The notes beneath the pieces are model-generated. The model was not told the origin of the DNA. It did no database searches and saw only the letters and a list, made by a program, of their open reading frames with translations. Source: Zarea fungicola (lineage: Eukaryota; Ascomycota; Sordariomycetes; Hypocreales; Cordycipitaceae). Taken from it: a stretch of 64,000 nt of DNA. Made by a program: the position numbers and the translations under genes. Below are positions 20,241-31,786 of this stretch, piece after piece (the first letter of the stretch is position 1; each line of letters starts with the position of its first letter). The stretch spans positions 51,988-115,987 of the forward strand of contig FWCC01000267.1 of assembly GCA_900169235.1 (NCBI GenBank), given 5' to 3'.

Positions 20241-23200
20241 TGTGAAGATGTGTAGTAAAAGTATGTGCAAAAAAAGCGTATGTATATACAAGAGGAGATG
20301 GAAAGAGAAGCGGTACGGAGAAAGGAGCGAAGAGAATTGTCTGATGATCTGATGATTCTACAGGAGACGGAATGGGACAGAACCTGGGATATGAGCTTCT
20401 AGATATAGTCAGTTCCGGATGGATGCCATTCAACAGAAACCACTCCCGACGGCCGCGATGCCGAGCTAACCACCTTCCCAATGTAACAAGACAAATTAGT
20501 ATCTGTCTGTTCGGGACTGTGCTCGGCGCTTCTACATCACCCGGCAGAACGGTATCCTTAATTTTCCTCGAAATACCCATGCCGAAGCTCGATATCGGAG
20601 CAGGGATAAACGGATCAGTGCGTCCCAAACCGTGGCCCGCATTAGCCGTGTAGAGGACTAGCGGGCCATTGTCGACGATAGTGACCGGGTAGGTCCTAAG
20701 AACGGGCTAGACGAGGAAGCTCGAGCTTCTCTTATTGATGGAGATGCTCTGAACCCCTGCCCACCACCACATCACTCATAGGCTGTAAGATGACTGCAAA
20801 CCAGGCACACGTTGACAACTGCTGCAGGGTTACAATCGGCAAGAGAAAAGCCCGGCCCCAAAAAACAACATCAACGACATAGCCAAGAGTGGATGCCGCA
20901 TGGGAGCGTGGGAGCCACAGATGAGTATGCAGGTGGTCATCTTGGCACTGGGGTGCAGCAGACATCGGTGGCGCAATGACATTCATCATGTCACTCCGAG
21001 TAAATTGTTACTTGCCATTGCATAATTTGTTTCCTTCACTGAGTCAGTGTTCTTACATTTCGTTGCCTCTCAGCCTTCTCAACAAAGGCGAGGCTCACGT
21101 AAAATTCGTCCTGCAATTACCGCTGAGTGGTTTCAAACTGCCGCGGACGTTTGAAATGGAGTGGTTTTTAGACTAGGACCACCCTTACCAAGGCCTGGTT
21201 TGGGTTTAAGCTCCAGGAACATGGCCACGTGAACTTGAAGACATGCCCTGAGAACAGTGCCGATGTGGGCAGCATAGACTGGAAAGTAGACCGAAAGAGC
21301 TAAACGATTGTGGACGGAAGATTGACGTGATTGGCACACTTGCATCGAGAATCCATCTATCTCTGTTCTTTTCGGGTCCATAGTGCGGAGTACATAAAAG
21401 CCCCTCCTGTAAGCAGAGATGCTCCGTGGACGCCAATAGAAAGATGCGAAAGATGTGCCGCGCCACGGCGTTCGACATATGGCGGGGAAAAAGGCGTGGA
21501 GAATAGGGTTTCAGGGGAAGAAAAGCAGGGGCTTGCTGACTTTGGGGGGAAAAGGGAAGCTAATCATCTTCACTGGTCCCCCTCGGCACCATTGCGACGG
21601 GCGACACTCGGTCGAATTAGGCAGGTAACGTAGTTTTACGGTAACCATCTAGATGGACGCTTGGGGTTATTTAGTAAGTTTCCGCGCAAGGCAATACTTA
21701 CAAGGGACCCGTAGCGCCATTTTCGCTGGAGAGGTTGTTGACTCGTGCGCGTGAAGAATCCACAGACCAATGTACAAAGATGGACGGGCAAGGTAGCGAG
21801 GCCAAAGTAATGGGGAATCGCGCCCGCCGAGTCTTATTAAATCTTGCTGCCTTGTGCCGGATATCAGCGATGGACCTCGTGCGTTGCGATGTAACCATGG
21901 TAAGCATTGCGATTGTAGGCTGCCATGCCATTGCCAGCACACTGATTCAGATAACAAGGGCGGTAAGAGGCATGCAAAGTGTAATTGGGAAAGTGGCGAG
22001 ATTTTGTCGAGAGCGTTCGGAGCTGCCATGTTTCCTTGGAACTGGAAATTACCATTAAAAATTTAAAAACCAAGATAAATTGCAAAGCGCCATATACAGC
22101 TCAGCTCGGAGAAATGCCTACATTGCGATGCATCAGCCTACACCATCGCGGGCAACCGGGCATCTTTTTACTAGCGCTTCTACTCCCCTGGCAAGTTAGT
22201 CCCAATTGCCTCTTTCGGACCGTCGTCCCCTACAAGTTCGTCTGAAATCTCCACGTAGCCCACTCGGCTGTTGCACCATCACCTATACCTGTCGCAACAC
22301 CCCCGTCGGGTTCTCCTTGTTGGGGCATTGTGGCCAGCCTGGAGGTTCGCTGCCATGTTTGCATAAGGTTGCAATCAAACTTGGCAGACCGGGAGACTCA
22401 GCTCCGTGGAACTAGAGCTCGGAGATTTAGTCGGCCAGCATTCGGGCAGGCGTGTAGAAGCCTTGCCCATGCCAGCTAGTCGTTAACTGCTGTCGCGTAT
22501 AGCTCTCTCCAATCTCAATTCCTTGCCTATAGAAGCTCATTTATATAAAGTGAAGAATGTCGAGAAAACCAACGGCGGCCGCCGGCGCCTACACTGCATC
22601 GTACGGGATTGCCGACTTGTCTTGGCGGATTTCGAATAAGACAAGACTGATGCTTAATGCACTAACTTGCCGACAATACCAGTAACAGCGACATGACTTA
22701 CCGAAGTAGGTTTATGAGTTAAATATGTCATTTATGGTGGGCGGCACCAGCCTCGACCGCGATGCTAAATCGGTCGAGCTGCGCGCGAGATGTAATTGTG
22801 TATTAGTATTCTGCAGTCCCTCAATTTTATGCGGCTGCTTACTTTACAGCATCTATATGGATGCTCATTTTGCGACCCTGCATTGGCTCTATACCGATCT
22901 AGCGGCTAGGTTCCCAGGTGGCACCACGTGGAGGTTGCAGGTTCGACTTTACCGCCCGTAGCACTCCATGGATCCTGGATCATGCTACTCCAAGGCCATT
23001 TGATGTGGCTGCTTGGATGGGAAAGTGTTCCCGGCTGCATCGATGGGAAAATGTTCCCCGGCTGCTTGGATCAAGCTACTCCAAGGCCATTTGATGTGGC
23101 TGCTTAGATGGGAAAATGTTCCCCGGTGCTTGGATCAAGCTACTCCAAGGCCATTTGATGTGGCTGCTTAGATAGGAAAATGTTCCCTGGTGCTTGGATC

Positions 23201-24535
23201 AAGCTATTCCAAGGCCAATCAATGTAGCTGCTTGGATGGGAAACTGTTCCTGGCTGCATCGATGGGAAAATGTTCCCCGGTTGCATTGATCGATGGGAAA
23301 ATGTTCCTCGGAATGGTGACTGCATCGGTGGGAGACTGTTCCCCAGTTAATCGATCAATGGGAAATTGTTCCCCAGCCAATGGGGGTTTAGATCAAATCT
23401 GCCCATTTACCGGGGTGATATGTAGAAGGTACTTCGTGATCCTTTTCATCTTCTACCATTCTGCTGTCTCCTGGAGCAGATGCATCAAGCTGGGTGAACA
23501 AGGCTTAATGTCACGCTTTCTCTTAAGAGATGTCTGGACGGGTGCTTTCAGGCATGGTGCTTCGTGTGCCTTGATTTGTGTGTATTGCTGGTGTGTATCA
23601 TTTGGGTATTCTCAAACGTTTGATTGATAATTAATCTTGGATTGACGGTGAAGTTGATTCGCTTTACTGTTTAGTGAACGTCGTTACTTCGTAAACTACA
23701 GGCTCCAGATTTTCCTCGTGCGTTTGCAGCTGGTCTGTGCTCTTTCCTTGCTCTTCCCTGCTCTTCCCCTGCAGGCCGAAATCTGGAATTTTTTTAAAAT
23801 ATGCTTTTTTAATTGAGCAATCTAGAGTCACTAGCCGGGAGACCGACACTGTAATGATACGGTCCCCTAACAAGACGGGCAATAATGGTGCTTGTAGCTA
23901 GCAATAGGCTAAGAACACCACTCGGAATAAGAGAACCTTTTGAACGTTCGTTGCCCGCCTGAAATTATATGCAAATTTTAGGATATACCTTTTTAATCGA
24001 TCAGGCTTAGTAAAAGCCCGTGTCCCTCGAAATTTATTTCTTTCATGAGAAAATGCAGCCTGAGCATGCGTGCAGACCTGTTTTTCGTTCAATTGAAAAG
24101 TTCAATTAATAAAGTCGTGGGAAACTAGTAACGACGTTTTAATAATATTTCCAGCCTATTTGCGTAACAGGCCCTATTATTTTAGCTCCTAGGTAGAGAA
24201 ATAACCTCTGCTTTAATTAATAATGATTTCGATATGAATCCTCAATCCAGAAGATACGTGATAATTGTCCTCTTGATGACAGTATGTAGCAGTTGTCGAT
24301 GGCTTCACTTCTGGCCTTGGCAGAACCGCAGTTCTCATGAGAAGCCTGCCGTTTAGCCTAGGTCATAGGCTTTCGCATAAAAGCTTTTGGGGTGCTCCGA
24401 GAGATACTTTTGAGCATGATTTGTGCTCGGGAGGTACAAGCTATGACTCCTGCAGATTGCACGTCAAAAACGAATGTCAGTTGACGAACTTCAGTGTCAT
24501 GGGGAAATCACTGACCTAATACGATGTCAACTACC
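20241..24535. other. 4.3 kb gene-poor stretch with minisatellite
   Basis: No gene is supported. The left end is the promoter of the lysozyme-like gene. The stretch 22.98-23.37 kb is a minisatellite (listed separately). The stretch 23.6-24.3 kb is AT-rich with two short minus frames (23664-23882 and 23898-24092) of no recognised family. It may be a decayed mobile element, but I see no terminal repeats. Confidence 0.5.
22984..23375. repeat. Minisatellite: 64-base units plus a GATGGGAAAATGTTCCCC sub-repeat
   Basis: The word GCTACTCCAAGGCCATTTGA recurs at 22984, 23075 and 23139, and a diverged copy (GCTATTCCAAGGCCAAT) sits at 23203. Spacings are 91, 64 and 64 bases. Within and after the units the word GATGGGAAAATGTTCCC recurs about nine times with single-base changes, the last copies standing alone at roughly 26-38 base spacing. 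The extra 27 bases in the first spacing are one additional sub-repeat. The array therefore seems to have grown at two levels. A plus frame runs through part of it but looks fortuitous. Confidence 0.85.
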
Positions 24536-25486
24536 TCAGTCGGGTACCCAGGCCAGCACAGCGAGCTTTGGGAACTCTGTGTACCAACTTCTTCCATAGT
24601 ACTGAAGAATCTTTTCGGCAATCTCTTCTTTTAATTTATCGATGAAATAAAAGCAATGCCGCCGTTTTAACCAAATCATGCCGTCATCATAGTCCCAATT
24701 GTCGGCTTCTTGTACCTCTATGAATCGGCCGCTGTTTGCATAAAATACTTCGTTCTCTTGCTCTGTGCGTGAAGCTTCTTCCAACCGGAGCCGGTAATCA
24801 ATGAAGTAAATCGTAACACGTTCTGGCAACTCCATCATAGCATCCATGACCCATTTTCGTATTTGACGACATTGCAAGCTTGACCACCCCTCGCTGTACC
24901 AACTTGGGGCCATCTCCAGGCCAAAGTGGTGCATAGACTCGGATGTAAGCCGCATCGGGCCAAAAAGCAGATCCAGGGAGTAGTGCCTCTCCGTAGCATA
25001 GTAAAACTCATGTGCAGTCATGACAAATAGGTCCTGGTACGGGGAAAAGGTAATATGTCTCGTCTCCCCATTTACATCGAAGTAGCCGTAGGTGGCGTAT
25101 GCTGTCTCGTTCACTAAACCAAAGTGTAGACGCGGTGTGACTCTGCCAAATCTCTGAATCATAACCTGCCGGGACTCATAGCATGTATCCCATAGACCGC
25201 TGTCAATAAAATGAGACGACTTATTTCCATGCGAAAGGGTCTCAGAGAACGGATGGTAGCTATCATCATCGCATTCATCAGCGCAATCATTGCAGGTCTT
25301 GCCGCACTCTGTAGGCTTCAAGGCAAGTAAATCGCCATGGCGGCGGCCAGTACGCGAGTCGATGCCGAAAAAATGAACTCCTTTCCTACTGTAATCCCGT
25401 ATAGCTAGATTCCAGATCTTTAACCTTAGCTCAGGTGGTAAGAGAGGGAAAAGATGAAAGGTCGCGCTCATGTTGATGGGAGCCAT
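24536..25486 (-). CDS. 2EXR-domain protein (unknown function)
   Basis: A single frame of 316 residues from ATG 25486. The diagnostic motif FPLLPPELRLKIWNLAIRD lies at about residues 13-31. It is the conserved start of the fungal 2EXR family (named after a small conserved EXR-type core in ascomycete proteins of unknown role). Later family-like features are CYESRQVMIQRFG and a hydrophobic strand TFSPYQDLFVMTA. A cysteine-containing insert (TECGKTCNDCADECDDD) carries four cysteines in a short acidic stretch and might bind metal. There is no signal peptide or membrane helix. It is a different member from the second 2EXR gene in this window, with little similarity outside the motif. In ascomycetes these genes are numerous, variable between strains and often in accessory DNA. 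Confidence 0.85.
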   Translation of the reverse strand: MAPINMSATFHLFPLLPPELRLKIWNLAIRDYSRKGVHFFGIDSRTGRRHGDLLALKPTECGKTCNDCADECDDDSYHPFSETLSHGNKSSHFIDSGLWDTCYESRQVMIQRFGRVTPRLHFGLVNETAYATYGYFDVNGETRHITFSPYQDLFVMTAHEFYYATERHYSLDLLFGPMRLTSESMHHFGLEMAPSWYSEGWSSLQCRQIRKWVMDAMMELPERVTIYFIDYRLRLEEASRTEQENEVFYANSGRFIEVQEADNWDYDDGMIWLKRRHCFYFIDKLKEEIAEKILQYYGRSWYTEFPKLAVLAWVPD

Positions 25487-27800
25487 AGTAGATAGTTTCG
25501 AAGATGTAGAATGAATGTAACTTGAAACGGGAGGGGGCAGGATGAGGCTTTGAGTGGAAAGTAGAGTAATATATTGGTTCGAGTTTGAACTGACCCATTT
25601 AGGGTTTTCTATTCTTGTATGAAAGCATATGGCGCATTGTGTGGCGGGAAAGTCGGCGTTGCTCTGGAAGCTAAAGTTGCTTTTGCCCTGTCAGATGAAG
25701 CGACCGTCGCTGGACCTTGGGCGAGCTGTTTTTTTTTTTTTTGGTGAGATATAACTATGGATTGTAGGAGAAGACTGCTCCTATTGCCATCAATAACATC
25801 CCCAAGTATTAACTAGTAATTGGATTTTCTTACACGCAGGTTTGTTTTGCGGCGGACGAAGTCGTTTCTCTGCCAGGTTAACTTCGCCAGCAAGCGACAG
25901 CCAAAAAGCTCTCCGTGACACAAGCGGTTGCCACTGCGAGTCCTGGATCTGAAATTCGTCTAGCAAACGGCGTACACGCAAGAAAACTTTCTGCAGCACT
26001 TGGTGTGTGATGAGGCGTCATGGGCTGCGTGATAGGATTGCTCAGGAATTTTTTTTCAGCGCCTTGATCCCTTTATACTTCCGAGCGAGCCACTTGAGTG
26101 ACAGAGACACTTCACACAGGAGCCATAAGGCATAACATACCTCGTCATTGTCTAGAGGGGTACTGCTTCACTGGCTGATAGGAGGTAGGTGGGTGATTAT
26201 GAGCCAGGGAGCACCGTTGCCATATCAGGTCGGAAATCTTTTTGGTTACGAGACAAATATGCGTGATTAGAAGAGGATAGTTCAGGCGTTCTTTATCTTA
26301 TGGACTAACGGCGACCATTCACATTCTGGATGCGCTCTTCTGACGAGCCTTTAGCTAGTATGCCATTAACAATAACAGCATCAACAGCATCAACAGCACA
26401 GGCCATATCGCCTTGATATTCCATGCTGGTTCCTCCCATGGGCATAGCCACAAGCCAGACAAAATTAGTGGCTTCCGTCTGCTGCTCGACCCTCACCCTA
26501 AGACATGAAATGTTGCTTCTAGATGTTATTTGCATTATGCTATTGAGGAGCCATGCCCGTTATGACTTTAAGGAATCATCGTTCCCTGTAGCTACTGCGA
26601 CTTGCCATCGGTGCCGAGGCCGGCGGCTAGTGTGGAATCGCAGCTTGGAAAATAGAAGGTTTCGAAGTTCCCTTCCGTTCCTGAGCTGATGCCTAACTAC
26701 CACTCGCAATTGTAAGCTCTGCACCGTGCGTAGTGGAAAGATCTCATGCCACAGCAACGACGACCTAAGCCCGAGATGGCTTAGGCATTCCGCAAAGTCT
26801 ACGGTGGCCAGCCGAGAGCTTCAGTGGAATAGATACACGTAGGGAGGCGAGTAGTCGGTAGACAGGACTATGGAATTCCACGACAAACACTATTGGTGGC
26901 AGGGAGTTCGTGCAGATCTCCATCTTTTCTCTGCATTCAGCGATTGGCCTCATCGCCCGTTGGTACGACCTTTACGAGATGCAAATCTCGTTGAATGTAT
27001 ACATTTGCTGATTGGACGAACAGGCTTCTTGGCGTCGGGATATAATATGATGGCGTTTTTGACGTCATGCCGGACATGAGACATTTGTATTCGGCTGGGC
27101 GTAGCGACAGAACCTAGGAAACTTGTCAGTGAATCCACCTCGTAATCTTGATCGTTTCGGGATTGATGAGAGAAATGATGCGCTTGGTATGGGAGCCACA
27201 TGAAAAAAGATACAGAATCCTCTCTTGAGCAGCAGAGCAGTTCAAGATTGGCGACTGGTTGCGTGGTCCAAGGGTTTGGAGACTGTCTTTACTGGTCCCC
27301 TCTAGCGCTTCCTCCATGTGGAGTTTGACAAACGCCTCTATTTCCGCCTCCCCACCATCATGCAGTGCGCCTTCTAGTCCTCCCCCATCAACATTTTTCT
27401 CACTCACACTAATTGATCCCATCTCGACAGCCCGCTTGCCCGCATAATTCTTTACATACTAGATGGTGGGGCTGCAGCGCGACATCCAAAGACATCGTCG
27501 AGCACGTTGCGCATCCCCGACTGCTAAGAGGCTCTGTGGTGTCTCAAAAGCCAGACGTTGACATGCCAGTCAGTGGCCAAGCTCTAGCTAAGCGTACAGT
27601 CGGAACGAAGAATTTACACCAAACCGAGACAGAACAGCAGACAGCTTCAGCCGCCAATTGAACAAAAAGGTGCAGATTGACAGCAAGGGTCTTGTCTAGT
27701 CGGTCTGATCTTTTCTTGTTGAGAGTCCTGGTCTCGTGCGACCTTGCTGTTTTTGGCACAGCATCTTCAAAATCTTTTTATTGCCTCTTGCTGAGCGGCA
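25487..27800. other. 2.3 kb intergenic stretch, with one weak ORF
   Basis: The left side is the promoter of the 2EXR gene and includes a T tract at 25729-25741. A 98-codon minus frame (27126-27422, MGSISVSEKNVDGGGLEG...) has protein-like composition but no motif I can name and no clear continuation. It could be a remnant exon. The right side is the promoter of the phosphate exporter gene. Confidence 0.45.
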
Positions 27801-30800
27801 ATGAAGTTTGCCAAGGAGCTGGAGAGAGATGCAGTTCCAGGTTAGTATTGCCATGGGTGTAGACGCTGATAATGGCTCTCCTCCATCTGCCACCATGCTA
27901 ATCACGTTGCTTCAGAATGGCGTGTCAAATACCTCGATTACAAGGCCGGCAAAAAGTATGTCAAGGCCGTTGCCCGCGCCGTCAACAGGGCCAATGGAAA
28001 CACCCCGAAACTGCGCAGCTCTCGAGCGACGTCTCTATTTGGACAGCTACCGAATAGCAATACCCAGCAGACGTTTCGGACGACTTTTACGCCGCGAGAA
28101 TACCGGGATTCGCTTGCCTCGACTGGCCATTTGACCAGCCGACCACCTGCCTACACCTCCGGCACGCCTTATGAGGTCAGACCGTCGCCCTCGAGGGCTG
28201 TACCAATAAAGAGCCGTGGTGGCGAGGACGATGCTCTCAGCCTGGCGCAGGGTAATAAGATGCAGTATGGAAGCTTCGTGCCGACGCCGCCCAACCCCAG
28301 CCCGCTCGCTCGACGACGCGACAGCACTGGTGCTGGTGAGTTTGAGCTGCCGGCTCCGGCGATGCGGCCGTTGCCTGATGCCCCGTCGGGCGACGCCACG
28401 GTACGCTCTGTCGATTGGGCCCAAAAGATCAGCCGGCAAAACTTGGGCGAGAGACGCCACTCTGGGACGATTCTGCCTGTTGCACAATCAAAGGGTTCGA
28501 TTCAAAGCTCGAGAACCTGGCGCAAAGATGATCGCCCTTCGTCGCTGAGGCGCATCTTTACGTATTCCCCGAGCATGGCCCGCGATGCATCAGCCACGAC
28601 GCTGGGTCTGGAGCCACTGGACGTGGTACGTGAGAGAGAACACGACTTTTATGAGTTTATGGATTTAGAGCTCGACAAGGTTGAGTCGTTTTACAAGCTC
28701 AAAGAAGAACAGGCAGGCCGGCGTCTGGAGGTGCTCAGGGAACAACTTCATGAGATGCGCAACCGAAGACTGCAGGAAATCATCCCCAACTCGACGAATG
28801 CCTCAACCCAAGAACAAATGCCACAGTATGGAAACGAGAGCGACAGCGGGACGGACCGAGGTTGGGTGCAGCCCCTTAAGACGAAGCTGTTCCCGCCGGG
28901 ACCAAACTCCAAGGCTCTCCGTACCATGCCCTACACGCCACACCTGGCCAGCCGGGAGCAGCACAGCGAGGGCGCCCGCGACTACATCCGCCGGCCTGAG
29001 CAGCAGGATGTGTCGTACCGCACCGCGAAGCGGAAGCTCAAGCTTGCCCTGCAGGAGTTCTACCGCGGATTGGAGCTGCTCAAGTCGTATGCTCTGCTGA
29101 ACCGCACAGCGTTTCGCAAGATTAACAAAAAGTTTGACAAGGCTGTAAATGCGCGCCCGCCGCTGCGCTACGTCAACGAAAAGGTCAACAAGGCGTGGTT
29201 TGTCAACAGCGAGCTGCTCGAGGGCCACATCAAGGCCGTTGAGGACCTGTACGCACGCTACTTTGAGCGCGGCAACCACAAGCTCGCCGCGGGCAAGCTG
29301 CGCAGCCTGGCCAACAAACCGACGGACGAGTCTGGGAGCTCCTTTCTCAACGGCTTCCTGATTGGTACCGGCATTGTGTTTTCCATCCAGGGCCTCGTGT
29401 ACGGCGTGCAGCTACTGCTCGACGGCGATCCCACCATTCGCCTCCATACAAGCTATCTCATGCAGATCTACGCTGGCTACTTTCTCATGCTGCTTCTCTT
29501 TTCCTACTTTTGCATCAACTGCTACATATGGACCAAGTGCAAGGTCAACTACACCTTCATCTTCGAACTCGACCCCCGTTCACGCATCGACTGGCGGCGC
29601 ATGGCCGAGTTCCCCAGCTTCTTCCTCCTCGTCTTTGGCGTCATCATGTGGGCCAATTTCTCGCGCTATGGTAGCGACAGCTTATATCTCTACTACCCCG
29701 TCGTGCTCATTGCGCTGACGGCGATTGTGATTTTCCTGCCGCTTCCTCTGCTCGCGTTTAAGAGTCGCCGATGGTTTGCGTATTCCCACTGGCGCCTCCT
29801 GCTTGCGGGCATCTATCCTGTCGAGTTTCGCGATTTCTTCCTGGGCGACATTTACTGCTCCCTGACGTACTGCATGGCCAACATTGAGCTCTTCTTTTGC
29901 CTGTACGCCAACGACTGGAGGGATCCGGCGCAGTGCAACTCGAACCACTCGCGTGCTCTTGGGTTTCTGACGACGGTCCCTGCGCTGTGGCGGTTCTTTC
30001 AGTGCCTGCGCCGATACAAGGACACGGGCAATGTGTTTCCGCATCTTGTCAACGGTGGCAAGTATTCCATGACGATTTTGGCTGCGGTTTTGCTGTCACT
30101 GTACCGCATCGACCGAACCAATACAAACATGGCACTGTTTATATTCTTTTCTGTGGCAAACAGTATTTATTGTTGTAAGTACACTTCTCGTCGCCCTCGT
30201 TCATTTCTATAAAACCGTGCTCGCTAACTGTCATCAATAAGCCATTTGGGACCTCTTCATGGATTTCTCCCTTTTGCAGTTCCACTCACGCAACTATTGG
30301 CTGCGTGATATCCTCGCCCTCAAGAAGCGCTGGCCGTACTACTTCATTATGATAATCGACCCGATTCTCCGCTTCAGCTGGGTTCTCTACGTGATCCAAC
30401 CCAAGGACTCGAACCACTCGACGGTGTTTTCGTTTGGTGTGGCGCTGCTGGAGGTGACGCGACGAGGCATGTGGGCGCTGTTTCGCGTGGAGAATGAGCA
30501 CTGCGCCAACGTCGGCCAGTACAAGGCCTCGCGTGACGTGCCGTTGCCGTACCGCATCGAGCCGCTCATGACGCACACGACGAGCGTGGAATCGTCGCCG
30601 GAGATTCCGTCGAATGGTACCCAGCCAGACGAAGGGAAGAACAAACCGCAGCACATGCGGGATTACGCAAATGCGCAGCGTGGGAAGCAGTACGAAGACG
30701 CCGACGGCGACTACAAGGATTCGCCGCCCAACTCGTCGTCCGGTCCGGGCCCGTCGACAGCCTCGAGCACACAGCCGCTCTCACCGGCTGCCGCCGCACA

Positions 30801-31203
30801 CCTACAAAATTCGGACCAGCGACAGAATGTACACCGACAGTCGTCTGCCACGAGCGGCGGTGGACGTCGTCATGGCAGTGGGCGAGGCTTCTCCACCGCG
30901 ACCAGCACGACGGCCGTGGCAAGCGGATCGCAGAGCACATTTCGTCGGCGGACAGACTCGGTGCGCACCTTTTCCAAGATGCTGGCCGACGCACACACGC
31001 AGGACTTTGAAAAGAAGCGCAAGAAGAGACGGGAGAGCGGCGCAGACGGGGACCTCGCCGGGGACGAAGCCGCGGTGGAGAGCGACGAGGCGGACAGCGA
31101 TGACGATGTGGATGACGATAGCGAGGATGAGCAGCTGGTGCGCGAGGTGTCGAGGCTGAGGCGGCGGGAGGATGGCTCTGTGATTGTTGAGGAGGATGTC
31201 TGA
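27801..31203 (+). CDS. SYG1: SPX-EXS phosphate exporter (Syg1/Xpr1 homologue)
   Basis: Three exons: 27801-27840, 27916-30174 and 30242-31203, coding 1086 residues. The tiny first exon (MKFAKELERDAVP) joins to WRVKYLDYKAGKK, the exact start of SPX domains. It is recoverable only through the GTTAGT donor and TTCAG acceptor. Domain order: split SPX (residues 1-60 and about 260-430, separated by a long Ser/Pro-rich disordered insert), with the inositol-pyrophosphate-binding lysine helix INKKFDK near residue 414; then multiple membrane helices from about residue 490 (FLNGFLIGTGIVFSIQG); then the EXS domain with SLTYCMANIELFFC and IWDLFMDFSL; and an acidic, Ser-rich cytosolic tail. Xpr1-type proteins export phosphate across the plasma membrane, gated by inositol pyrophosphates bound to SPX. 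Yeast Syg1 was found as a suppressor of G-protein signalling. It converges on the aminopeptidase gene. Confidence 0.95.
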
Positions 31204-31786
31204 GGCCGGAAATCGTCTGATCTTTACCATGCTTCACACATTAGAAACAGGCCGGCTTTCTTCCCTTTGCCGGAGAGAGTTCGAAGAAGCTCTACGTTGA
31301 AAGAGCGCTAGTTGTTTGGGTGTTTCTTGTTCCTCTTTTTTAGAGAAGATTCTGTGTGTTTTCGTTTCTCTGCTTTATTTTTTTCCTCCATTCTTCATTT
31401 TGGCCATTCTTCATTTTTGAATGCGCCTTCATCCAAGCATTTTGTTTTCGGATTCCACGTTGTCTTGGATACACTGCTAGACTTTGGACAAAATTGCAGT
31501 TTTGGACCAATCATATAAAATGTAATTCTATAGCATTAACCAACATTTTTAATGTATTCATATTTCCAATAATCTTGCAAACTAAGAATCCAGGTGAGAG
31601 TGAGAGACCAAGGCACACCAAGTGAAAGAGAAAAGAAAAGTTTGCGTAAAAAGTCATTGAATTCTATTCTAATCTATGTCAACCAGAATTCTATCCCCAC
31701 ATCATAGTTCCCCGCTAAGTATATACAAATTCGATATTAAAACATCAAAAAAATCACAATTTCTAGCATATAGAAAGTGTTCAAAA
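31204..31786. other. Intergenic between convergent genes
   Basis: 583 bases holding the 3' ends of the phosphate exporter (plus) and the aminopeptidase (minus). It is T-rich then AT-rich, with no gene seen. Confidence 0.6.

Noticed and set aside
22900..22955. A tRNA- or SINE-like pair of A-box (TAGCGGCTAGG) and B-box (GGTTCGACTTT)
   Set aside because: The B-box matches only partly, and I cannot fold an acceptor stem or anticodon arm around it.
23190..23627. 145-codon plus frame with repeated peptides (NCSPV/KCSPV)
   Set aside because: The repetition comes from the minisatellite itself, and the frame has no start context or domain.
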